From NCBI RefSeq assembly GCF_900117395.1, contig NZ_FPEG01000003.1, positions 992,001 to 1,056,000 of the forward strand: 64,000 nt of DNA, written 5' to 3'. Made by a program: the position numbers and the translations under genes. The notes beneath the pieces are model-generated. The model saw only the letters and a program-made list of their open reading frames with translations. It did not search any database and had not been told where the DNA came from. This document shows, one piece after another, positions 20,690 to 28,713 of the stretch (its first letter is position 1; each line of letters opens with the position of its first letter). Source of the DNA: Agrococcus sp. Marseille-P2731. Its GTDB lineage: Bacteria; Actinomycetota; Actinomycetes; Actinomycetales; Microbacteriaceae.

Positions 20690-21952
20690 ATGACGACGGA
20701 TGCGCTGCAGCACGACGGCACGACGACCCACGAGGGCGAGCCCGCGGTGAGCGCCGCCACCGCGGCGGCGATCGACCAGGTCGAGGCGCACGCCGCGCAC
20801 AACTACCACCCGCTGCCGGTGGTGGTGGAGCACGCGGAGGGTGCCTGGGTCACGGACGTGGATGGCCGTCGCTACCTCGACTGCCTCGCCGCCTACTCGT
20901 CGATGAACTTCGGGCACGGCAACCCGCGGCTGCTGGCCGCCGCCCACGCGCAGCTCGATCGCGTGACGCTCACGAGCCGCGCCTTCCACTCGGCGGCGCT
21001 CGGCCCCTTCGTCGAGGCGCTCGCCGAGCTCGCAGGCAAGGACATGGTGCTGCCGATGAACACGGGCGCCGAGGCGGTGGAGTCGGCCATCAAGGTCGCG
21101 CGCCGCTGGGCCTACCAGGTCAAGGGCGTCGAGGCGGATCGCGCCGAGATCATCGTCATGGAGGGCAACTTCCACGGCCGGACGACGACGATCGTGTCGT
21201 TCTCGGACGACCCGGACGCGACCACCGGCTACGGCCCGTTCACGCCCGGCTTCGTGCGCGTGCCCTTCGGTGACGCCGGCGCGCTCGAGGCGGCGATCGG
21301 ACCGAACACGGCCGCGGTGCTGCTCGAGCCCATCCAGGGTGAGGCCGGCATCAACGTGCCGCCGCCCGGCTACCTGCGGGCGGTGCGCGAGATCACCGAG
21401 CGCGAGCGCGTGCTCATGATCGCCGACGAGATCCAGTCCGGCCTCGGCCGCACCGGCGCCACCTTCCAGTGCGACAACGAGGGCGTCGTGCCCGACGTCT
21501 ACCTGCTGGGCAAGGCCCTCGGCGGCGGTGTCGTGCCCGTCTCCGCGGTGGTCGCGAACAGCGACGTGCTCGGGGTGCTCACGCCCGGCTCGCACGGCTC
21601 GACCTTCGGCGGCAACCCGCTGGCGGCGGCCGTCGGTCTCGAGGTGGTGCGGATGCTGCAGGAAGGTGCGATGCAGGCTCGCGCCCGCGAGCTGGGCGCT
21701 CGCCTGCAGGAGGGCCTCGGCGCGCTCATCGGGCACGGGGTCACGGCGGTGCGCGGTGCGGGCCTGTGGGCCGGCATCGACATCGATCCCTCCTACGGCA
21801 CGGCGCGCGACGTCTGCCTGCGGCTGCTCGAGCGGGGGATCCTCGCGAAGGACACGCATGGTCAGACCGTGCGGCTCGCCCCGCCGATCGTGATCGACGA
21901 GGCCGATCTCGACATGCTCGTGCGCGAGTTCGAGGCTGCCCTCGCGCATTAG
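20690..21952 (+). CDS. rocD: ornithine--oxo-acid aminotransferase
   Basis: A 420-residue class III PLP aminotransferase that transfers the delta-amino group of ornithine to 2-oxoglutarate, giving glutamate semialdehyde. Diagnostic parts: AHNYHPLPVV near the start, MNTGAEAVESAIK, ADEIQSGLGRTG and the Schiff-base Lys275 in YLLGKALGGGVVPVSA. The ATG is preceded by CAGGAG and lies 38 bases after the DDAH-like stop, so the two form an operon under the divergent Lrp regulator. Its product cyclises to P5C, the substrate of the ALDH half of PutA at 3188-7315. Confidence 0.94.
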   Translation: MTTDALQHDGTTTHEGEPAVSAATAAAIDQVEAHAAHNYHPLPVVVEHAEGAWVTDVDGRRYLDCLAAYSSMNFGHGNPRLLAAAHAQLDRVTLTSRAFHSAALGPFVEALAELAGKDMVLPMNTGAEAVESAIKVARRWAYQVKGVEADRAEIIVMEGNFHGRTTTIVSFSDDPDATTGYGPFTPGFVRVPFGDAGALEAAIGPNTAAVLLEPIQGEAGINVPPPGYLRAVREITERERVLMIADEIQSGLGRTGATFQCDNEGVVPDVYLLGKALGGGVVPVSAVVANSDVLGVLTPGSHGSTFGGNPLAAAVGLEVVRMLQEGAMQARARELGARLQEGLGALIGHGVTAVRGAGLWAGIDIDPSYGTARDVCLRLLERGILAKDTHGQTVRLAPPIVIDEADLDMLVREFEAALAH

Positions 21953-21955
21953 TCC

Positions 21956-21984
21956 TGGACGGGTCGCGCGGGCTCCGGTAACAT
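21956..21984 (+). promoter_or_regulatory. promoter of the SipW-surface-protein operon, with about 100-nt leader
   Basis: TGGACG (-35-like) and TAACAT (-10-like, 21,979-21,984) are separated by 17 bases in an unusually AT-rich patch, right after rocD. The first ATG is at 22,095, leaving a leader of roughly 100 nt. This leader is atypical for the window and could hold post-transcriptional control. Confidence 0.5.
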
Positions 21985-22094
21985 ATTTGCTGAACTCGTT
22001 GATTTGCCGCCGCCGCAGAGATTCCGCTCCCGAAGAGGGGCCCTTGTCGTGCGCCTGGGAGATCGATCCACACCGGACTCGCAAGGGGCGACCA

Positions 22095-22685
22095 ATGAAG
22101 AAGATCACCAAGGGCACCATCGCCGCAGGCGCGGCCGTGGCACTCCTGCTCGGCGCGGGCGGCACGCTCGCATACTGGAACGACACGGTCGACGTCAGCG
22201 ACACCGCGGTCATCACCGCCGGCAACCTGGCGCTCTCGCAGACCTCGGCACCGGCGTGGACCATCACGCACACGGACGGCACGGCGACCGCAGTGGCCGA
22301 CATCAGCGCCGTGCGCATCGTGCCCGGTGACCAGCTCACCTTCAGCGCGGACTACGCGATCGCGGCGCAGGGCCAGAACCTCGTCTTCGAGGCCGGTGTC
22401 GCGCCCGGCGCGATCGAGGCCGCCTCCGCCGCCCCCGCCGACGTCGCGCTCGCGAGCCGCCTCACGGAGACCGCGGCCTTCACGATCAACGGTGTCGCAG
22501 GCTCGACCGCAGAGATCGAGCACCGCAGCAACACCGCGGGCACCTACGCCGTCACGATCGACGTCGACCTCGACTGGGCGTTCGGCGATGCCGCGTCGCC
22601 CGCGCTCGACAACCCCGCCAAGACCGGTGCGGTCGACCTCTCCGAGTTCGCCGTGACCGTCACGCAGGTCGACGGCACCCCGTGA
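22095..22685 (+). CDS. SipW-dependent (alternate signal peptide) exported protein 1
   Basis: 196 residues. The N-terminus MKKITKGTIAAGAAVALLLG followed by AGGTLAYWND is the alternate-type signal peptide recognised by SipW-class signal peptidases; the aromatic YWN after the cleavage region is the hallmark. The mature part is an Ala/Thr/Val-rich, Cys-free beta protein with features of the TasA/camelysin group (AVITAGNLALSQTS right after the signal). AAGGGG precedes the ATG. It is first in a six-gene operon that encodes the dedicated peptidase. A matrix-fibre or pilus-like subunit is inferred. Confidence 0.82.
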   Translation: MKKITKGTIAAGAAVALLLGAGGTLAYWNDTVDVSDTAVITAGNLALSQTSAPAWTITHTDGTATAVADISAVRIVPGDQLTFSADYAIAAQGQNLVFEAGVAPGAIEAASAAPADVALASRLTETAAFTINGVAGSTAEIEHRSNTAGTYAVTIDVDLDWAFGDAASPALDNPAKTGAVDLSEFAVTVTQVDGTP

Positions 22686-22737
22686 TCGCGGGCGGTGGCC
22701 GGCGCGCGAGCGTCGGCCACCGCACCGAGGCACCACG

Positions 22738-23331
22738 ATGCACGCAGCCCTGCAGCACGCTCCTCGCCGCGCCGCCCACGCGCGGCCGCGGTCGAGCAGT
22801 CGGCTCCGCTCCGCCGCGCTCACCGGCCTCATCCTGACGGGCGCCACCGTGCTCGGCCTCGCCGGAGCGGGCGGCACCTACGCCCTGCTCTCCGCGCGCG
22901 CTGAGACGTCGAGCGCGACGATCCGTGCCGGCACGCTCGACCTGCGCATCGACGGCCAGGCCTCGGCTGCCCTCGGCAACCTGCCGGTGAGTCCGGCGAC
23001 GCCGGTCGTGCGCGCCTTCACGGTCACGAGCGTCGGGGATGTCCCCTCGACGCTCCGAGGCAGCGTCACGGCGACGACGGCGCAGCAGATCACCAGCAGC
23101 GCGCAGGTTCGCATCACACCGGTCGCCTCGGCGGCAGCGTGCGCTCCCGGACTCGCAGGTGCGCTGGCACCGCTGGGCAACTACTCGGCACCGAACCTCG
23201 GGCGCATCGCCGCGGGCGCGCAGCGCACGTTCTGCCTCGAGGTGCGTCTCGCGGCGAACACCCCGGTGGCACAGAGCGGGCAGAGCATCGGATTCACCCT
23301 GGACATCACGGCGACGCAGGAGGCGAGCTGA
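22738..23331 (+). CDS. SipW-dependent exported protein 2
   Basis: 197 residues. A longer basic leader (MHAALQHAPRRAAHARPRSS) precedes a hydrophobic helix ending GAGGTYALLSARAE, and SATIRAGTLDLRI then matches the start of protein 1's mature region. This is the TasA-like pattern of strand, ATI.AG.L.L. Two Cys (in the AAACAPG and TFCLEV segments) could form a disulphide. It lies 52 bases after protein 1. The aromatic pair of the alternate signal is weaker here (TYALLS), so SipW processing is probable rather than certain. Confidence 0.75.
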   Translation: MHAALQHAPRRAAHARPRSSSRLRSAALTGLILTGATVLGLAGAGGTYALLSARAETSSATIRAGTLDLRIDGQASAALGNLPVSPATPVVRAFTVTSVGDVPSTLRGSVTATTAQQITSSAQVRITPVASAAACAPGLAGALAPLGNYSAPNLGRIAAGAQRTFCLEVRLAANTPVAQSGQSIGFTLDITATQEAS

Positions 23332-23332
23332 C

Positions 23333-24688
23333 ATGCGGCGGACGCGGAAGGGCCTGATGGCGTTCGCCGTCGGCGCGCTCGCGTTCGCCATGCTCGCCGG
23401 CGGGGGCGCAGCCTCCGCGTACTGGACCGCAGGTGCGCAGGGCTCGGGCCAGGTCACGACGCAGGCCGTCCGCGTCTCGCAGACGAGCTTCCCCTCCCTC
23501 GGCGCGACCTTCATCAACACGCACACGAGCCTCACGACGACCGGTTCCTTCACGGTCACCAACTCCGGCGGGGTCGCGGGAGTCGCATCGACCACGATCA
23601 CGTCGGCCGACGCGCGCGCGGCACAGCTGGCGCTGCGCATCTGGCCCGTGGCCTCCACGGCGGCCTGCACTGCCGCGACCGCCGTCCCCGTCACGGCGGG
23701 CACGGGCACCTGGGCCTCGACGACCGTGGCGGGCACCTCGCTCGCCGCCGGTGCTTCGCAGGTCCTCTGCGTGCGCACGACGCTGCCCGTCTCGCAGCGC
23801 AACGCGCTCGCCTCGACGACCGGCACCACCTCCGTCGCCGCGAACCTCAACGTCTCGCTCGTGGGCACCGGCACCGGCTGGACCGCGGCCTCCGCCCCGG
23901 CTCCCGCCGCGCACACCACGCAGGCGATCTACCCGCTCGACACCAGCCTGGCCCCGGTCATCGGTTCGCGGTGGCACACCCTCCGCACCGCCGCGAGCAC
24001 CGGCGTCTGCCTCGATGTCAGCGGTGCCGGTGGTGTGGGCGCGGCCGTGATCGGCTGGACCTGCACCCAGGTCAACAGTGCGCCCCAGGCCAACCAGCTG
24101 TGGCAGGTCGTGCCGGTCAGCGAAGCGGATCGCACGCTCGTGACCCTCCGGCCGCGTCATCAACCCACGATGCGCCTCGCGGTCGACGCGACCGGCCGTC
24201 AGACCCTGGCGATCGCTGCTGCCGGCGCGGCGCAGCAGTGGTACGTGCAGCGCGCCTCGGCGTCGACGGTGCAGCTGGTCTCCGCGGTGGATGGTCGATG
24301 CCTCTCGCTCCCCACCGCGAGCAGTGCCACCGCGCGCACGACGGTCGATTGCACCGACGCCACGGCCGCCGTGCTCTCGCCCCAGCTGCAGCCGCTCGGC
24401 TTCACCTGGAACCCGGGACTCATCGGCCTCGGCTCGAACGCTGCGCTCACGGTCGGAGCGAACCGAGCGGACTTCATCCTCGAGCGCGAGGCGAGTGCCG
24501 GGGTCTGGCAGAGCGTCGCGTTCGTGCAGCCAGCGGCATACCCCACGATGATCACGATCGCGCCCGCCAACCTCTTCACCGGCAACACCACCCTGCGCCT
24601 CCGGTACGCCGACGGCACCGTGGCCTACGCGTTCGTGCTCAACCGCTCGACCACCAACGTGGTCTCCGCAGTGTCAGGCACCGGATGA
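23333..24688 (+). CDS. SipW-dependent exported protein 3 with ricin-type beta-trefoil lectin region
   Basis: 451 residues. The alternate signal MRRTRKGLMAFAVGALAFAM is followed by GGGAASAYWTAGA. Residues 40-200 form a Thr/Ser-rich beta domain like proteins 1 and 2. About 205-350 reads as a ricin B-type trefoil (TGVCLDVSGAGG, GWTCTQ, ANQLWQVVP, GRCLSLPTASS), which usually binds carbohydrate. About 350-451 is a further Ig-like beta domain. AGGAGG lies 8 bases before the ATG. An adhesive cell-surface role is inferred. No close functional analogue is recognised. Confidence 0.78.
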   Translation: MRRTRKGLMAFAVGALAFAMLAGGGAASAYWTAGAQGSGQVTTQAVRVSQTSFPSLGATFINTHTSLTTTGSFTVTNSGGVAGVASTTITSADARAAQLALRIWPVASTAACTAATAVPVTAGTGTWASTTVAGTSLAAGASQVLCVRTTLPVSQRNALASTTGTTSVAANLNVSLVGTGTGWTAASAPAPAAHTTQAIYPLDTSLAPVIGSRWHTLRTAASTGVCLDVSGAGGVGAAVIGWTCTQVNSAPQANQLWQVVPVSEADRTLVTLRPRHQPTMRLAVDATGRQTLAIAAAGAAQQWYVQRASASTVQLVSAVDGRCLSLPTASSATARTTVDCTDATAAVLSPQLQPLGFTWNPGLIGLGSNAALTVGANRADFILEREASAGVWQSVAFVQPAAYPTMITIAPANLFTGNTTLRLRYADGTVAYAFVLNRSTTNVVSAVSGTG

Positions 24689-25494
24689 GCGCTCGCGTTG
24701 TCCGTCGGCTCTGCTCGTTCGCCGTCGCCACGGTGCTCGGCACGGGGCTCGTGATGGCGAGTGCCGCACCGGCGGGCGCGGCGCCAGCTCCGGCGCAGAC
24801 CGCTCCCTCCCCAGAGCTCCTGCTCGTCTCGCACGACGGCGAGCGCTTCACGCACGGCAGCGACCTCGCGCTGTTCGGCGACGCCGGTCGCGTCGTGCCC
24901 GGCGACGCGGTGACCGAGCGGGTCTGGCTCCGCAACGACACCGCCGAGCCCGGCGTGCTGCGCATCGACCTCGTCGACGTGAGCGCCGACGACCGCGACC
25001 TGGCCATCGCGACGGATCTCGTCTTCTCGAGCGCCGACGAGGGTGAGCTCGGCCGCCTCAGCATCGAGGATGCGCTCGGTGCCGAGCGCTGCGCGACCGT
25101 GCGAGGCGACATCCCGCTCGGGCCGGGCGAGGAGCTGCAGCTCGACGTCGCGATGCTCGTCGACCCCGCGCTCGGCTCGCAGTCGCGGGACGACGGCCGC
25201 GTTGGCGCGCTCGGCAGCGTCGCCTTCGGGCTGCAGGCGGCGCTCGCCGACGCGCGCGCCGGCCACGACCTCGGCAGCTGCCCGCAGAGCGGCGGCGCCC
25301 CCGGCGCGGGCGGCGACGACCCCGGCGCGGGTGCCGGCAGCGAGGGCGGCTCCGGCGGCGAGCTGCCGCAGACGGGCAGTGGGATGCCGCTCGGCTTCGC
25401 GCTCATCGGCGCCGTGTTCGTGGGCGGCGGGCTGCTCGGCGTCCTGCTGGCGCGGCGCCGCGCCGAGTCGGCGGCCCGCGCGAGCGAGCAGTGA
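24685..25494 (+). CDS. LPXTG-type cell-wall-anchored protein
   Basis: 269 residues: an N-terminal Sec signal (to about 35, ending ASAAPAGAAPAPA), a soluble beta domain to about 200, a Gly/Pro/Ser linker, then LPQTG (227-231), a hydrophobic segment and a basic tail LLARRRAESAA. This is a complete sortase sorting signal. Its ATG overlaps the preceding stop by 4 bases and its stop overlaps the sipW start, so all are co-translated. It may anchor the SipW-dependent proteins to peptidoglycan. The sortase itself is not in the window. Confidence 0.85.
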   Translation: MSARVVRRLCSFAVATVLGTGLVMASAAPAGAAPAPAQTAPSPELLLVSHDGERFTHGSDLALFGDAGRVVPGDAVTERVWLRNDTAEPGVLRIDLVDVSADDRDLAIATDLVFSSADEGELGRLSIEDALGAERCATVRGDIPLGPGEELQLDVAMLVDPALGSQSRDDGRVGALGSVAFGLQAALADARAGHDLGSCPQSGGAPGAGGDDPGAGAGSEGGSGGELPQTGSGMPLGFALIGAVFVGGGLLGVLLARRRAESAARASEQ

Positions 25495-26126
25495 CCGAGG
25501 CTGCAGCGCCGGGCGCCGCTCGCGGCCGGCACCGTCGGCGAGGCGGCTCGAACGCCATCGTGAGCACCATCCGCGCGCTCGCCACCGGCATCATGGCCGG
25601 CGTGCTCGCGGTCGTCGTGCTGATCGGCATCGCGGCGATCGTCGTGCCCGCCGTCACCGGCTCGACCGCGCTGACGGTGCTGACGTCGTCGATGGAGCCG
25701 GGCCTCCCGCCCGGCACGCTCGTGGTGGTGCGCCCTACCCCGATCGACGAGATCGCGCCGGGCAGCATCATGACCTACCAGCTGCGCAGCGGCGAGCCGA
25801 CGGTCGTCACGCACCGCGTGCTCGAGCAGCACCGCACGGCCGACGGCGGCTACCGCTTCGTCACGAAGGGCGACGCCAACCCCGCCCCCGACCCGGGCTT
25901 CGTGCGCGAGGTGCAGGTGCGCGGCACCGTCTGGTACTCGATCCCGCTCGTGGGCTGGGTCACCCAGGTGGTCACCGGCGAGGTGCGGGCCGTCGTCATC
26001 CCGATCGCGGTCCTCGCGCTCAGCATCTACGCGGTGTCGATGATCGTGGCGGGCGTACGTGAGCGGTCGCGCGAGCGGCGGCGGTCAGCCGCCGAGCGAG
26101 ACCTCGTGCAAGAGTCATCCCCGTGA
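25491..26126 (+). CDS. sipW: SipW-type signal peptidase I (Ser/His class)
   Basis: A 211-residue membrane signal peptidase of the archaeal/ER type. The nucleophile Ser67 lies in LTSSMEPGLPPG, His108 replaces the usual Lys in VVTHRV, and Asp128/Asp134 lie in KGDANPAPD. Helices span about 31-55 and 162-190. SipW enzymes process alternate signal peptides of biofilm-matrix proteins such as TasA. Position in the same overlapping operon as three alternate-signal proteins strongly supports that partnership. The GTG overlaps the previous stop (GTGA). Confidence 0.9.
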   Translation: MTEAAAPGAARGRHRRRGGSNAIVSTIRALATGIMAGVLAVVVLIGIAAIVVPAVTGSTALTVLTSSMEPGLPPGTLVVVRPTPIDEIAPGSIMTYQLRSGEPTVVTHRVLEQHRTADGGYRFVTKGDANPAPDPGFVREVQVRGTVWYSIPLVGWVTQVVTGEVRAVVIPIAVLALSIYAVSMIVAGVRERSRERRRSAAERDLVQESSP

Positions 26127-26698
26127 GCACCGCCGCCGACCGCTTCCGCGAGGGTCGGCACCGCGCCGATCCGCGCCGCCTCGGCTCGTCGATCGCCGTC
26201 GTCGGCGGGCTCGTCTTCGCCTTCGCGAACGGCGACGGGGCGATCGACCAGCCCTGGCTGCTCGGCCTCCGCATCCTCGCCGCCGCGCTCGCGGCGCTCT
26301 GCGTGTGGCGGCTCTTCGTCGCACCGCGGCCGCTCGGCGCTCCCGCGACGCCGCATCGCTTCGCCTGGCTCCTCTACCTCTGCTCGGTGGCAGCGATGCT
26401 GGCCGCGATCGCCGGCGGTCGGGCGCTGCTCGCGGCGATCGGCGCCGAGCACGCGGCACCGGCCTGGATCGCGGTCTGCGTCGGCGCCCACTTCGTGCCC
26501 TTCGCGATCGCCTTCCGCGAGCGGATGCTGACGCGCCTCGGCGTGTCGGTGGCCGTCGTCGGCGCGGTCGGCGTGGCACTCGCCATCGCGCTCGGCGCAC
26601 CCTGGGGCGACCTCGGCGCGATCCTCGCCGGCATCGTGCAGCTCACCGTCATCGCCGCCTGGTCGCTGCGCGGGCGTGGCGGTGCGCCCTCCGACTGA
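26123..26698 (+). CDS. polytopic membrane protein in the SipW operon
   Basis: 191 residues with about six hydrophobic helices (VVGGLVFAFANG, LRILAAALAALCV, WLLYLCSVAAML, VGAHFVPFAIAF, VAVVGAVGVALAIAL, IVQLTVIAAWSL) and a short charged N-terminus. I recognise no specific family; it resembles small actinobacterial integral proteins annotated as hypothetical. Its GTG overlaps the sipW stop by 4 bases, so it is co-translated with the surface-protein operon and may assist assembly, but this is only context. It is the last gene of the operon. Confidence 0.75.
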   Translation: MSTAADRFREGRHRADPRRLGSSIAVVGGLVFAFANGDGAIDQPWLLGLRILAAALAALCVWRLFVAPRPLGAPATPHRFAWLLYLCSVAAMLAAIAGGRALLAAIGAEHAAPAWIAVCVGAHFVPFAIAFRERMLTRLGVSVAVVGAVGVALAIALGAPWGDLGAILAGIVQLTVIAAWSLRGRGGAPSD

Positions 26699-26747
26699 CT
26701 GCTCCCGCGTGTCGGGCACCGGGACTGGACACCACACCGATTGCGCG

Positions 26748-26753
26748 TATGGT
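26748..26753 (+). promoter_or_regulatory. -10-like box TATGGT
   Basis: TATGGT ends 6 bases before GTG 26,760. This supports that start rather than an upstream in-frame GTG at 26,676 and marks the end of the SipW operon. Confidence 0.45.
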
Positions 26754-26759
26754 CGTGGG

Positions 26760-27599
26760 GTGGCTGAAAGCATCCTCCTCGGGCACGCGCCCAGGCCGAC
26801 CTCCGGCGCCCAGCTCGAGAAGCGCATCCGCACCCTGGTGATCGCGGCTGAGCCGGCGGGCATCGCCTGCACCTCGCTCATCGAGGCAGAGCTCGACGGC
26901 GCCGACATCGCGCACCTGCACCTCGACCTCACCGACTTCGAGCTGGCTGGCGAGCACGACCGCGACCGAGCGAGGCTCGAGCCGCAGGGCGCGCCCGTCT
27001 CGATCGAGGACGCCGTGCTGCGCGAGCTTCGCGTCAAGGCCGACCCGATGGTGATCTCCGGCGCGCGCGTGCGGCTCGACGCGCAGCTCACCGACGTGCC
27101 CTTCCGCTGGCTCGAGACCGACAACGGCGAGCTCGCCGTCGAGCTCTCGCCGCCCGACGCGCAGCACCCGCTGCACGGCTGGGCGATCGTCGCGGTGCCG
27201 AAGGAGCAGCTCGGCAAGGCCGTGCTCGGGCTCGCCGAGTCGGCGCTGCTCGACCGCGGCATCACGGTGTCGCGCTTCGACGTCGATGTGGCGCAGGCAG
27301 GACCGCGGGCCGTCAGCCTGACCTTCGACGCCAAGGTGCGCAAGGGTCTGCTCGGCGCCCACGTGACGGGCTCGGCGAACGCCGAGATCGACGAGCAGAT
27401 GGGTGTGACGCTCTCGGGCATCAAGGTCGACAGCGGCAACCCGCTCATCGCCGCGATGCTCGGCGCGGTGCGCGGCAAGATCGCGCAGTACGACGGCCGC
27501 CGCATCGACCTCGCCGCCGAGCTGCCCCCGGGCATCCGGGTCGCCGACGTGCAGGTGCAGGTCACCGAGGACGTGACGATCGAGGCGCGGCTGGCCTAG
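26760..27599 (+). CDS. conserved hypothetical, possibly DUF2993/LmeA-like
   Basis: 279 residues, no signal peptide or membrane helix. The pattern of alternating strands, a central DVPFRWLETDNGELAVELSP, and the ending LPPGIRVADVQVQVTEDV resembles the lipid-binding TULIP-type DUF2993 proteins, but I cannot confirm this by eye. The start at GTG 26,760 is favoured by TATGGT at leaderless spacing. It is convergent with the phosphodiesterase gene, with only 14 bases between stops. Function unknown. Confidence 0.6.
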   Translation: MAESILLGHAPRPTSGAQLEKRIRTLVIAAEPAGIACTSLIEAELDGADIAHLHLDLTDFELAGEHDRDRARLEPQGAPVSIEDAVLRELRVKADPMVISGARVRLDAQLTDVPFRWLETDNGELAVELSPPDAQHPLHGWAIVAVPKEQLGKAVLGLAESALLDRGITVSRFDVDVAQAGPRAVSLTFDAKVRKGLLGAHVTGSANAEIDEQMGVTLSGIKVDSGNPLIAAMLGAVRGKIAQYDGRRIDLAAELPPGIRVADVQVQVTEDVTIEARLA

Positions 27600-27613
27600 C
27601 CGCCGCCTCTGGC

Positions 27614-28534
27614 CTAGGCCCCGACGAGCACCGGCTCGACCAGCCCCGGCGGCATGACCCCGGGCATCCGCACGCCCGCAGCCGACAGCCGCCTGGCCGA
27701 CTCGTCAGCATCGATCCAGTCGAGCGGCGGGGTGTCGCCGAGCGGCACCACCGAGTGCAGCACGGTCGAGGGGTAGACGTGCACGAGGTTGAACGCGCGA
27801 GCGCCGTCGCGGCCGCGCGTGCCGCCGACCGGCACGTTGAGATCCTGCGTGTAGCAGGTGGCGGAGGCCACCGAGACGGGGATGCCGGCGAAGGTCGCCG
27901 TCGACGAGTAGTGCAGGTGGCCCGCGAGGATCGAGCGCACGTCGGTGCCCGCGAGCACCTCGGCGAGCGGAGCCTGCTCGCGCAGCTCCACGCTCACCGC
28001 GAGGTCGAGCACGCTCGGCACCGGCGGGTGGTGCATCGCGAGGATCGTGCCGTGCGGAGCGGGCGTCGCGAGCACGGCGAGCAGCCAGTCGCGCTGCTCG
28101 ACGCTCACGTGGCCGTGGTGCCTGCCCGGCACGGTGGAGTCGAGCGTGATGATGCGCAGGCCGTCGAGCTCGGTGACGGCGTCGATCGGCTCGTCGGAGG
28201 CGGGCTCGTCGAGCAGGTGCGCGCGGAACGCGCGGCGCTCGTCGTGGTTGCCCATCACCCAGATGACGCGGGAGCCGAGCTCGGCGGCGACCGGGTCGAC
28301 GATCTCGCGCAGCCGGCGATAGGCGTCGGGCTCGCCCCGGTCGGCGAGATCGCCCGTGAAGACGATCGCGTCGGGGCGGGCGCCGGATGCCTCGAACTCG
28401 GTGAAGAGGCGGCGCAGGTGCGCCTCGCTCGGCACGCGGTCGTAGAGGCTGCCGCCGCCTGCCAGCAGGTGGGTGTCGGAGATGTGCAGGAGGAAGTGAT
28501 CCGGCCGGGGATGCTCGGCCTCGAACGTGGTCAC
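27614..28534 (-). CDS. CpdA-like calcineurin-type phosphodiesterase
   Basis: A 306-residue class III cyclic-nucleotide phosphodiesterase-like metallophosphoesterase. All binuclear-metal motifs are present in order: [31 protein letters not shown] and LAGHLHY. This set matches Rv0805/CpdA proteins that hydrolyse cAMP and sometimes other phosphodiesters. The GTG start has GGGAG about 10 bases upstream. It is divergent from the Stealth gene. Activity on cAMP is a family-level inference; related enzymes also act on phospholipid heads. Confidence 0.88.
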   Translation of the reverse strand: MTTFEAEHPRPDHFLLHISDTHLLAGGGSLYDRVPSEAHLRRLFTEFEASGARPDAIVFTGDLADRGEPDAYRRLREIVDPVAAELGSRVIWVMGNHDERRAFRAHLLDEPASDEPIDAVTELDGLRIITLDSTVPGRHHGHVSVEQRDWLLAVLATPAPHGTILAMHHPPVPSVLDLAVSVELREQAPLAEVLAGTDVRSILAGHLHYSSTATFAGIPVSVASATCYTQDLNVPVGGTRGRDGARAFNLVHVYPSTVLHSVVPLGDTPPLDWIDADESARRLSAAGVRMPGVMPPGLVEPVLVGA

Positions 28535-28713
28535 GGTGATGGTCTCCCGATCTCTCGGTCATGCACAGCGATGGGCACTGGTCGAACCGTAGTCCAGCAC
28601 GCGCGCGCGAACGCGCCGTGAACCCGGCGTGTACGCAGGTCGAACGGCGCAGCCGGGCGGGCCAGTAGCATGAGGCTGAGGCAGACACCCAGCGGGCAGG
28701 AGCAGATCCAGAC

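Noticed and set aside
19265-21952. 895-codon plus-strand frame starting antisense to lrp and continuing into rocD
   Set aside because: Only the portion from 20,690 is coding (RocD); the 5' part overlaps lrp and the DDAH-like gene in wrong frames.
27590-27625. CTGGCCTAG repeated at the convergent stops of two genes, considered as an attachment site
   Set aside because: The copies are 9 bases, contain the two stop codons, and no integrase or mobile gene is nearby; chance or a weak terminator is more likely.
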